Assembly (NCBI RefSeq): GCF_900187445.1
Contig: NZ_FYEB01000006.1
Span: forward strand, 186,001-250,000
DNA from: Pseudomonas sp. Irchel s3b2
GTDB taxonomy: Bacteria; Pseudomonadota; Gammaproteobacteria; Pseudomonadales; Pseudomonadaceae
Direction of reading: 5' to 3'
Length of the DNA: 64,000 nucleotides
A program made the position numbers and the translations under genes. This document shows, in pieces, positions 7,560 through 14,624 of this stretch (positions are counted from its first letter, which is position 1; each line of letters starts with the position of its first letter). The notes beneath the pieces were generated by a model. The model was not told the origin of the DNA. It ran no database searches and saw only the letters and a program-made list of their open reading frames with translations.

Positions 7560-9944
7560 TCAGTGAGCGAACAGCGAGTTGCCCTTCTGCCCCGCCAGTT
7601 TCTCCGGTTTGATCAGGAACCGCGCCAGCGCTGGCAGTAGCCACAACGCGCCGAACATGTTCCACAGCAGCATGAAGGTCAGCATCAGGCCCATGTCAGC
7701 CTGGAACTTGATCGCCGAGAAGATCCAGGTGCACACGCCGATCGCCAGGCACAGGCCGGTGAACAGCACGGCTTTACCGGTGGACTTCAGCGTCTGGTAA
7801 TACGCCTCTTGCAGCGGAAGACCGGCACGCAGGAAGCTTTCCAGTCGGCTGTAGATGTAGATCCCGTAGTCCACGCCAATCCCCACCCCGAGCGCGACCA
7901 CCGGCAAAGTCGCCACTTTCACGCCGATGCCCATGAACGCCATCAACGCGTTGCCGAGGACCGAGGTCAGTACCAGCGGCAGCACGATGCACAAGGTCGC
8001 CGCCCAGGAACGGAAGGTGATCATGCACATGGTCGCGACACAGATGTACACCAGAACCAGAATCGTCAGTTCGGAGCGCTTGATCACCTCGTTGGTGGCC
8101 GCTTCGATCCCGGCATTACCGGCGGCGAGGATAAACTCCAGGCCTTCCTTGTTGTTCTCCTTGGCGAAGTCCTGCACCGCATGCACCGCGCGGTCCAGGG
8201 TTTCGGCTTTGTGGTCGTTGAGGAACACCAGCACCGGCGCCAGGGAGCAATTATTGTTGTACAGGCCATCGGCACGGGCGATGGAGTTGTTCAGCACATC
8301 AGGGTTGCGTGACAGGGTTTCCCATTTCAGGTTGCCTTCGTTCATGCCCTTGATCATCTGCTTGGACACGGTCACCAGTGAGATCGCCGACTGCACGCCC
8401 TCGGTGTTCTGCATTTTCCACATCAGCTCGTCGATTGGCGCCATGGCTTCATAGCGCGAGCAACCTTCGGACTTGGTCTTGACCATCACCACCAACACAT
8501 CGGAACTGGTGGAGTAGTTATTGATGATAAAGCTGTTGTCCTTGTTGTAACGCGAGTCCGGACGCAGCTCCGGCGCGCCCTGGTCGAGGTCGCCGATTTT
8601 CAGGTTCTGGCTGTACCAGAGACCACCACCGAAAGCGATCAGCGCCAGGGCAATGGAAATCGGTGCGACTTTGGGGCTGGCGAAATTCGACAGCAGACGC
8701 CAGAACGGATGCTCGCGGTGCGCGTCTTTCTTGCTGCGTTCGACGGCACGTTTGCTGATGCCGACGTAGGAAATCGCCACCGGCAGCAGAATCAGGTTAG
8801 TGAACACGATCACTGCCACGCCGATGGACGCGCCAATGGCCAGTTCGCGAATCACGCCAATATCGATGATCAACAGCGTGATAAAGCCCACCGCATCCGC
8901 GAGGATCGCGATCATTCCCGGCAGAAACAGCTGACGGAATGTACGGCGTGCCGCAGTCAGCGCGTTCTCCGCCTCGCTGGACTGCAAGGCGATACCGTTG
9001 ATTTTCTGTACGCCGTGGGAAATCCCGATGGCGAAGATCAGAAACGGCACCAGCATCGAGTACGGGTCAAGCCCGAAGCCGAAGAAGTGCATCAGGCCCA
9101 ACTGCCAGACCACTGCCACCAGCGTGGTGCTTAATACCGCCACGGTGCTGCGCATGCAGTTGGTAAACCAGTACAGCAGGATCAGGGTAATGACGAAGGC
9201 GACGCCGAAGAACATCACCACCATGACCAGCCCATCGATCAGGTCGCCGACTTTCTTGGCGAACCCGACAATGTGGATCTTCACGTTGGGGTTCTGCGCT
9301 TCGAACTTATTGCGGATCTTGTCTTCGAGCTCGTGAGAGAACTTGCGGTAGTCCAGCGCCAGCAACTTGCCCTGATCCTGCGGGTCCGGGTAGGACTCCA
9401 GCAGCGGGATGTCGACGATGCTCGACTTGAAATCGTTGGCCACCAGGCGCCCGACTTGCCCGGACTTGAGCACGTTGTTGCGCAGCAGGTCGAGACTTTG
9501 CTGGGAGCCGTTATAGCTCTGGGGAATCACTTCACCGCCGGCGAAGCCCTCCTCCGTCACCTCGGTCCAGCGCACGCTCGGGCTCCACAGCGACTTGAGG
9601 CCGGAACGGTCGACGCCGGAAATGTAGAACACCTCGTCGTTGATTTGACGCAGGGTCTCCATGTACTCCTTGGAAAAGATGTCGCCGTCGGTGGCTTCCA
9701 CGGAAATCCGCACCGTGTTGCCCAGGTTCGCCAGATCGTTGCGGTGCTCCATCATTTTTTCAATGAACGGATGCTCAAGCGGGATCATTTTTTCGAAACT
9801 GGTGGACGGCCGGATCAGCGTCGCCTGCCAGAACAGGAAAACACTGACCAGCAGGCAGATGGCGATCACTGCTGGGCGGTTGTTGAAAATCAGGCGTTCG
9901 AGAAACGTCGCCTTATCCTGATGAGGAGTGCTTAAGGATGTCAT
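7560..9944 (-). CDS. MMPL/RND-superfamily transporter 1
   Basis: A 794-residue inner-membrane protein of the MMPL branch of the RND superfamily (HpnN-like). One N-terminal helix (about 25-45) is followed by a large periplasmic domain, a block of 5 helices (about 250-410 with the GxxxDYxxP-like turn LDPYSMLVPFLIFAIGISHG), a second periplasmic domain, and a final 5-helix block (about 620-780). Such proteins move hydrophobic or lipid-like substrates. It is 28 bases downstream of a YCF48 beta-propeller gene, and a paralogous YCF48-RND pair lies at 22689-26275, together with DUF1302 and DUF1329. Here it lies beside vanAB. No adaptor or TolC partner is nearby, unlike drug-efflux RND systems. Confidence 0.85.
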   Translation of the reverse strand: MTSLSTPHQDKATFLERLIFNNRPAVIAICLLVSVFLFWQATLIRPSTSFEKMIPLEHPFIEKMMEHRNDLANLGNTVRISVEATDGDIFSKEYMETLRQINDEVFYISGVDRSGLKSLWSPSVRWTEVTEEGFAGGEVIPQSYNGSQQSLDLLRNNVLKSGQVGRLVANDFKSSIVDIPLLESYPDPQDQGKLLALDYRKFSHELEDKIRNKFEAQNPNVKIHIVGFAKKVGDLIDGLVMVVMFFGVAFVITLILLYWFTNCMRSTVAVLSTTLVAVVWQLGLMHFFGFGLDPYSMLVPFLIFAIGISHGVQKINGIALQSSEAENALTAARRTFRQLFLPGMIAILADAVGFITLLIIDIGVIRELAIGASIGVAVIVFTNLILLPVAISYVGISKRAVERSKKDAHREHPFWRLLSNFASPKVAPISIALALIAFGGGLWYSQNLKIGDLDQGAPELRPDSRYNKDNSFIINNYSTSSDVLVVMVKTKSEGCSRYEAMAPIDELMWKMQNTEGVQSAISLVTVSKQMIKGMNEGNLKWETLSRNPDVLNNSIARADGLYNNNCSLAPVLVFLNDHKAETLDRAVHAVQDFAKENNKEGLEFILAAGNAGIEAATNEVIKRSELTILVLVYICVATMCMITFRSWAATLCIVLPLVLTSVLGNALMAFMGIGVKVATLPVVALGVGIGVDYGIYIYSRLESFLRAGLPLQEAYYQTLKSTGKAVLFTGLCLAIGVCTWIFSAIKFQADMGLMLTFMLLWNMFGALWLLPALARFLIKPEKLAGQKGNSLFAH

Positions 9945-9955
9945 AGACCCGCCTT

Positions 9956-9967
9956 CTTATTATTTGC
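9956..9967 (-). promoter_or_regulatory. Hfq/Crc-type CA motif
   Basis: The minus strand reads GCAAATAATAAG, containing AATAATAA, right before the GAAGG ribosome binding site of the RND gene (start 9944). It fits the Crc target signature. Confidence 0.45.
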
Positions 9968-9972
9968 CCGGC

Positions 9973-11040
9973 TCATTTGGACGACCCGTTTTTTCCATTC
10001 TCTGCGCCAGTTGGCGTAGTGACGCGAACGCCGCCCTGTCCTGCCAGAATCAGATTACCGTTGCCTGCCGCCGTGACCGCCGAGACAGAGATGCGGTCCG
10101 GGCGGTTGAACACGCTGAAGGTCTCGCCATCGTCGGTGCTGCGAATGATGCTGCCGCCATTGCCGACGATCACGATGGAACCGTCATCGAGCAGCGTGGC
10201 GCCGGACAAGCCGAACTCCAGCGCGCCGCGTGCAGCCTTGAGCTCGACCTGCTCCCAGGTGCTGCCGAAATCGGTGGAACGGTAGAGATTGCCGCGCAAC
10301 CCATAGGCCAGCAGAGTGGCCGGTTGCGCAGTGCCGATCACACCGAACAGCGAGCCTTCGTAGGGGCCCTCAAGCTTTTCCCAGGTCTGCCCATCATCGG
10401 CGGAGCGGAACATGCTGCCCTGCTCGCCGACGATGAAAATGCCGGAATCCTTGACCGCGGCAATGGCGTTGAGGTGGTACTGGTCTTCGTTGTCCAGGCG
10501 ATCACTGGCGTCTTCCCAGTTTTTACCGCCGTCGGTGGTTTCCAGCAAGGCACCGTAAGCGCCTACGGCAAAGCCGCTGTCAACGTCCTTGAACCAGACG
10601 TCGAGCAACGGCGATTCGCGTTTCAGGTCTTCGAATTGTTTGGTCCAGGTGATACCGCCGTCTTCGCTGGCGAGGATCTGCGCGTCATGGCCGACAGCCC
10701 AACCGTGTTTGTCATCGACAAAAAACACCGCCGTCAGCAATTGCCGGGTCGGCACCTTGGCCTGGGTCCAGGTCGCGCCCTGGTCATCGGAATATAGAAT
10801 GTGCCCGCGATCGCCGACCGCCACCAGGCGTTTGCCAGCGTGTACGACATCGAGCATCAGGCCTTTGCTGGCCTTGGCGGATTCAACGGAATAGACCACG
10901 TCGGAGGCCGACGCGGCAGCGGCCAGCGCAGGCGCCGACAGCACCGTACAGCCCAACAGCGAGAGCGCTGTAGCCAGCAACGCGAACCTGCGTAACGCCG
11001 GCGGGCGGCAAATACTCACACCCATGACAGGCTCACTCAT
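9973..11040 (-). CDS. YCF48-family beta-propeller protein 1, exported
   Basis: A 355-residue protein with a signal peptide ending near the AxA around residue 40, followed by six Asp-box-like repeats (YSDDQGATW, ASEDGGITW, ETTDGGKNW, RSADDGQTW, RSTDFGSTW, RSTDDGETF). This is the YCF48/photosystem-assembly-like propeller fold, expected in the periplasm or on the envelope. ATG 11040 is preferred because GGGGGTAAGG precedes it; the upstream ATG at 11055 has no such site. It is paired with the RND gene 28 bases downstream. In Proteobacteria this family co-occurs with MMPL, DUF1302 and DUF1329 genes, but its molecular role is unknown. Confidence 0.85.
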   Translation of the reverse strand: MSEPVMGVSICRPPALRRFALLATALSLLGCTVLSAPALAAAASASDVVYSVESAKASKGLMLDVVHAGKRLVAVGDRGHILYSDDQGATWTQAKVPTRQLLTAVFFVDDKHGWAVGHDAQILASEDGGITWTKQFEDLKRESPLLDVWFKDVDSGFAVGAYGALLETTDGGKNWEDASDRLDNEDQYHLNAIAAVKDSGIFIVGEQGSMFRSADDGQTWEKLEGPYEGSLFGVIGTAQPATLLAYGLRGNLYRSTDFGSTWEQVELKAARGALEFGLSGATLLDDGSIVIVGNGGSIIRSTDDGETFSVFNRPDRISVSAVTAAGNGNLILAGQGGVRVTTPTGAENGKNGSSK

Positions 11041-11054
11041 AGACCTTACCCCCA

Positions 11055-11068
11055 CATTATTATTGTTA
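11055..11068 (-). promoter_or_regulatory. Hfq/Crc-type CA motif
   Basis: The minus strand reads TAACAATAATAATG (AACAATAA core) about 15 bases before the YCF48 start at 11040, just ahead of its G-rich ribosome binding site. Confidence 0.5.
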
Positions 11069-11499
11069 GGTCGTTCAACCCTTCAGGGCGCCGTAAGGGG
11101 TGCTCATCGGGATTGCCCTATTCCAGAGCATAGTCCTGAAACCCGCAATCCAGAGCCCCTTCGGAAGCTGGCTTATCCTATCGGGGTTTGGAAAGGTCTG
11201 ACAATCGACGCCACGTTATGTTTTGTTAACTGGAGGGGATATGGGTTGTGGATGAATGAGGAGGTATTCGGAGGGGTGATTTGGGTTTGGGTTTGGGTAC
11301 ATATCCGTTACCGCAGAAACGGATATGCAATCCAAAAACACCAAGGCCGGCAGTGAAACCCATGCCGCGATAGCGGTATATCAGGCCACATCAATATTGA
11401 CTGCACCTTCGTCTTCGCGGGCAAGTCGGATCGCCGCACCTCCGTTCCTACAGATTCCGCGCTTGACTGACTGGTTTTAGCAGAGGTCCTCAACCCATC
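11069..11499. other. Long non-coding spacer upstream of vanA
   Basis: No credible gene is seen. The stretch holds the promoter region of the YCF48-RND operon, a GGGTTTGGGTTTGGGT tandem (about 11281-11298), a hairpin (11300-11327) and a degenerate REP remnant (about 11408-11460, CGCGGGCAAGTCGG, CCGTTCCTACAG). A weak sigma-54-like GG-N10-GC element on the minus strand at 11144-11158 is not convincing. Confidence 0.5.
11300..11327. repeat. Perfect 10-bp inverted repeat
   Basis: CATATCCGTT and AACGGATATG are separated by 8 bases (ACCGCAGA). It resembles a fragment of a dispersed P. fluorescens extragenic element and has no T-run, so it is not a clear terminator. Confidence 0.6.
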
Positions 11500-11511
11500 A
11501 GTGGATCCATT
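11500..11511. promoter_or_regulatory. VanR operator, distal copy
   Basis: AGTGGATCCATT carries the TGGATCCA palindrome (11502-11509). The vanO operator of Caulobacter VanR, a GntR-family repressor, has core TTGGATCCAA. A second copy in opposite orientation lies 63 bp downstream, about six helical turns. Confidence 0.75.
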
Positions 11512-11562
11512 AAATCATTATTAAGTAGAATTAATTTGACATCCACCTCATGAATCACCACT

Positions 11563-11574
11563 AATGGATCCACT
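11563..11574. promoter_or_regulatory. VanR operator, proximal copy
   Basis: AATGGATCCACT is the reverse complement of the distal site (AGTGGATCCATT) and lies 32 bases before the vanA start. Same helical face as the distal site; well placed for repression by the VanR encoded at 13612-14325. Confidence 0.75.
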
Positions 11575-11590
11575 AAATAACAAAAAACAA
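11575..11590 (+). promoter_or_regulatory. Hfq/Crc-type CA motif before vanA
   Basis: AAATAACAAAAAACAA lies between the proximal VanR operator and the GGAG ribosome binding site of vanA; it matches the A-rich Crc target signature. Confidence 0.5.
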
Positions 11591-11605
11591 CCTTGGAGAA
11601 TCTCC

Positions 11606-12652
11606 ATGTACCCCAAGAACACCTGGTACGTCGCCTGTACGCCCGATGAAATCGCCGACAAACCGCTGGGCCGTCAGATCTGTGGTGAGAAGATGGTTTT
11701 TTATCGCGGGCACGAAGGCAAAGTGGCGGCTGTCGAGGACTTCTGCCCCCATCGCGGCGCTCCGCTGTCCTTGGGCTACGTGGAAAACGGCAACCTGGTG
11801 TGCGGGTATCACGGCCTGGTGATGGGCTGCGACGGCAAGACCGTGGAAATGCCCGGGCAGCGGGTTCGCGGCTTTCCGTGCAACAAAACATTCGCCGTGG
11901 TCGAGCGCTACGGATTTATCTGGGTCTGGCCTGGCGATCAGGCGTTGGCCGACCCGGCGCTGATCCACCACCTGGAATGGGCAGTCAGCGACGAGTGGGC
12001 CTATGGCGGCGGTCTGTTCCATATCCAGTGCGATTACCGCCTGATGATCGACAACCTGATGGACCTGACTCACGAAACCTACGTTCATGCGTCCAGCATC
12101 GGCCAAAAGGAAATCGATGAAGCACCGCCAGTGACCACGGTCGACGGCGATGAGGTGGTCACCGCCCGCCACATGGAAAACATCATGGCCCCGCCCTTCT
12201 GGCGCATGGCTCTGCGCGGCAACAATCTGGCCGACGATGTGCCGGTGGATCGCTGGCAGATCTGCCGCTTCACCCCGCCTAGTCATGTGCTGATCGAAGT
12301 CGGCGTGGCCCATGCCGGCAAAGGCGGTTATCACGCCCCCCAGCAGTTCAAGGCATCGAGCATCGTCGTCGACTTCATCACGCCGCAAACCGAAACCTCG
12401 ATCTGGTACTTCTGGGGCATGGCGCGCAATTTCAATCCGCAGGATCAAGCTCTGACCGCGAGCATTCGCGAAGGTCAGGGCAAGATTTTCAGCGAGGACC
12501 TGGAGATGCTCGAACGCCAGCAACAGAACCTGCTCAGTCACCCCCGCCGCAACTTGCTCAAGCTCAATATTGACGCCGGCGGCGTGCAGTCACGCCGGGT
12601 TCTGGAACGCCTGATCGCGAAGGAACAAGCGCCGCAGGAGTCAATGGCATGA
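11606..12652 (+). CDS. vanA: Vanillate O-demethylase, oxygenase subunit
   Basis: A 348-residue Rieske non-heme iron oxygenase that demethylates vanillate to protocatechuate and formaldehyde, taking electrons from VanB. The Rieske cluster ligands are Cys47-X-His49 and Cys66-X2-His69. The catalytic iron site is in the segment DNLMDLTHETYVH, with Asp153 as bridge and His156 and His161 as ligands. ATG 11606 (MYPKNTWYVAC) is preceded by TTGGAGAATCTCC; the frame extends back to 11564 but that ATG lies inside the VanR operator. The stop codon overlaps the vanB start by 4 bases. Confidence 0.96.
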   Translation: MYPKNTWYVACTPDEIADKPLGRQICGEKMVFYRGHEGKVAAVEDFCPHRGAPLSLGYVENGNLVCGYHGLVMGCDGKTVEMPGQRVRGFPCNKTFAVVERYGFIWVWPGDQALADPALIHHLEWAVSDEWAYGGGLFHIQCDYRLMIDNLMDLTHETYVHASSIGQKEIDEAPPVTTVDGDEVVTARHMENIMAPPFWRMALRGNNLADDVPVDRWQICRFTPPSHVLIEVGVAHAGKGGYHAPQQFKASSIVVDFITPQTETSIWYFWGMARNFNPQDQALTASIREGQGKIFSEDLEMLERQQQNLLSHPRRNLLKLNIDAGGVQSRRVLERLIAKEQAPQESMA

Positions 12653-13599
12653 TCGAAGTGCTGGTGGTATCCCGCAACAACGAAGCCCAGGACATCTGCA
12701 GCTACGAGCTGGTCAGTGTCGATGACCGACCGCTGCCGGCCTTCAGCGCCGGTGCGCATATCGATGTGCACCTGCCTGGCGGTTTGGTCCGACAATACTC
12801 CCTGTGCAACCACCCTGAAGAACGCCATCGCTACCTGATCGGCGTGCTCAAGGATCCGACCTCTCGCGGTGGTTCGCTGACCATGCACGAGCAGATCCAC
12901 CCCGGCACGCGGCTGTCTATCAGTGAGCCGCGCAACCTGTTTGCGCTGGCTCATGAAACCAGGCGCAGCTTGCTGTTTGCTGGCGGCATCGGGATCACGC
13001 CGATCTTGTGCATGGCCGAACGCCTGGCCCACAGCGGCGCGGATTTCGAGCTGCATTACTGTGCCCGATCACGGGACCGTGCGGCCTTTGTCGAACGCCT
13101 GCAACACTCGCCTTTTGCCGACCGGGTGTTCCTGCATTTCGATCAGGAACCCGACACTGCGCTGGACGCGGCCAAGGTCCTGGCCACGCCTCAGAATGAC
13201 GTTCATTTATATGTGTGTGGCCCCGGCGGTTTTATGCAGCATGTACTGGACACGGCCAAGGCCAAAGGCTGGCAGGAACAATGCCTGCACCGCGAGTACT
13301 TCGCCGCCAACCCCATCGACACTGACGCCGATGGCAGTTTCTCGATCAAGGTCGCCAGCAGCGGTCAGGTCTTCGAGGTGCCGACCGACAAGAGCGTGGT
13401 GCAGGTGCTGCAAAACCAGGGCATCGAGATCGCCATTTCCTGCGAACAGGGTATTTGTGGCACTTGCCTGACTCGGGTTCTGGAGGGCGTGCCGGAACAC
13501 CGTGACCTGTTCCTCACCGAGGATGAACAGGCCTGCAACGACCAGTTCACTCCTTGCTGCTCGCGCTCGAAAACGCCGCTGTTGGTGCTGGACATCTGA
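12649..13599 (+). CDS. vanB: Vanillate O-demethylase, reductase subunit
   Basis: A 316-residue class IA oxygenase reductase. The N-terminal flavin domain includes RQYSLCN (about 48-54), the NAD-binding domain includes LLFAGGIGITPIL (108-120) and YVCGPGGFM (188-196), and the C-terminal plant-type [2Fe-2S] domain has Cys265, Cys270, Cys273 and Cys303. It passes electrons from NADH to VanA. The start overlaps the vanA stop (ATGA), so translation is coupled. It converges with vanR, leaving a 12-base gap. Confidence 0.95.
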   Translation: MIEVLVVSRNNEAQDICSYELVSVDDRPLPAFSAGAHIDVHLPGGLVRQYSLCNHPEERHRYLIGVLKDPTSRGGSLTMHEQIHPGTRLSISEPRNLFALAHETRRSLLFAGGIGITPILCMAERLAHSGADFELHYCARSRDRAAFVERLQHSPFADRVFLHFDQEPDTALDAAKVLATPQNDVHLYVCGPGGFMQHVLDTAKAKGWQEQCLHREYFAANPIDTDADGSFSIKVASSGQVFEVPTDKSVVQVLQNQGIEIAISCEQGICGTCLTRVLEGVPEHRDLFLTEDEQACNDQFTPCCSRSKTPLLVLDI

Positions 13600-13611
13600 A
13601 GAAAACCGCGC

Positions 13612-14325
13612 CTATTCCGGGCGGAGAATGACCTTCATCCGCTCGTCGGCCGCCGCCGAGCCGAAGATCTCGGCATAACGCAATGTGGCATTGGCGTGCT
13701 CGCGCATGATGGCTTCGGCACGCGCCCCCTGACGATTGACCAGGGCATCGAACACCGAATGGTGCTGCATGTGAGCGTAGTTGAAGCGTCGGTATTCCCG
13801 GACCATGTCGTTGCGGTCCACGGCCAGGGCGGTCACCGACGCGAACGGCAAGTGGTCGTTGCGCGCCAGGGCGTCGGCGATCGCCGGATTGTGGCTGCCT
13901 TCGACGATCACCTCGTGAAAACGCATGTTGAGATCGTGATAGACCTCCAGGTCCTCGATCGTCACAAATCCCTTGTCGAACAGCTGATCACCTTGCATCA
14001 GGCACTGTTCAAGGGTCGCCCGGGCCTCGTCCGATAACCCGCGCTCGGCGGTCTGACGCGCCGCAAGGCCTTCGAGTACGCCCCGCACTTCTACCGCACC
14101 GGCAATGTCATCGGGGCTGACCGAACGCACCTGAAACCCGCGCCCGCCAAAACGCACCAGCAAGCCTTCCTGCTCCAGCGTGCGAAAGGCCATGCGCACC
14201 GGCATTCGCGAAACCCCGAACAATTGCGCCGTCGGAATTTCCATCAAGCGCTCGCCAGCCGCCAGCTCGCCCGAGGCGATCATCTTGCGCAACGCGACCA
14301 GCACCGTTTGACCGGGCTTACTCAT
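13612..14325 (-). CDS. vanR: GntR-family repressor of vanAB
   Basis: A 237-residue FadR-subfamily regulator: winged helix at about 5-70 (LMEIPTAQLFGVSRMPVRMAFRTLEQEGLL) and an FCD helical sensor domain after it (NMRFHEVIVEGSHNPAI holds a metal or ligand His). It should repress vanAB until vanillate binds. ATG 14325 (MSKPGQTVLVALR) starts the conserved region; the open frame runs to 14688 but the extra 121 residues cross a repeat and are not coding. It is adjacent and convergent to vanAB, and two TGGATCCA operators precede vanA. Confidence 0.88.
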   Translation of the reverse strand: MSKPGQTVLVALRKMIASGELAAGERLMEIPTAQLFGVSRMPVRMAFRTLEQEGLLVRFGGRGFQVRSVSPDDIAGAVEVRGVLEGLAARQTAERGLSDEARATLEQCLMQGDQLFDKGFVTIEDLEVYHDLNMRFHEVIVEGSHNPAIADALARNDHLPFASVTALAVDRNDMVREYRRFNYAHMQHHSVFDALVNRQGARAEAIMREHANATLRYAEIFGSAAADERMKVILRPE

Positions 14326-14416
14326 CCAGGCAACTTCCAGAAAACGTGGGTCACCATAGTAACGCAAGGTTCGAAGGAGACGTTGGGGCGGAGTGTCAGG
14401 TCGCTTAAAAATAAAA

Positions 14417-14622
14417 TCAAAAAATCGCAGCCTTCGGCAGCTCCACAGATACTGTGAACGACACCGAACCCGTAGGAGCCGGCTTGCCGGCGAAGGCGTT
14501 TTCATGGGCGCTGCATGGCATGAGGCTTTCTTCGCTGGCAAGCCCCTACAAGTCGGGCCAGGCCCGATAATCGGGGGTGAACACGGTCCATTCAGGAGCT
14601 GCCGAAGGCTGCGATTGTTTGA
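14417..14622. repeat. Nested inverted repeats (CTGCGAT element enclosing a REPIN)
   Basis: The outer arms, TCAAAAAATCGCAGCCTTCG at 14417 onward and CGAAGGCTGCGATTGTTTGA ending at 14622, extend to 28 bp each and are inverted copies. Inside lies a REP pair: GTAGGAGCCGGCTTGCCGGCGAAG (about 14472-14495) and CTTCGCTGGCAAGCCCCTAC (about 14530-14549). The whole fills the gap between vanR and fcs. Confidence 0.8.
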
Positions 14623-14624
14623 TC

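Noticed and set aside
11144..11158. Possible sigma-54 promoter upstream of the YCF48-RND pair 1
   Set aside because: GG-N10-GC spacing is met on the minus strand, but the -24 box (GGGGCT) is poor and no matching activator lies nearby.
11573..12541. 322-codon minus-strand frame opposite vanA
   Set aside because: Fully antisense to vanA, which has complete Rieske and iron-site motifs; no ribosome binding site or family features.
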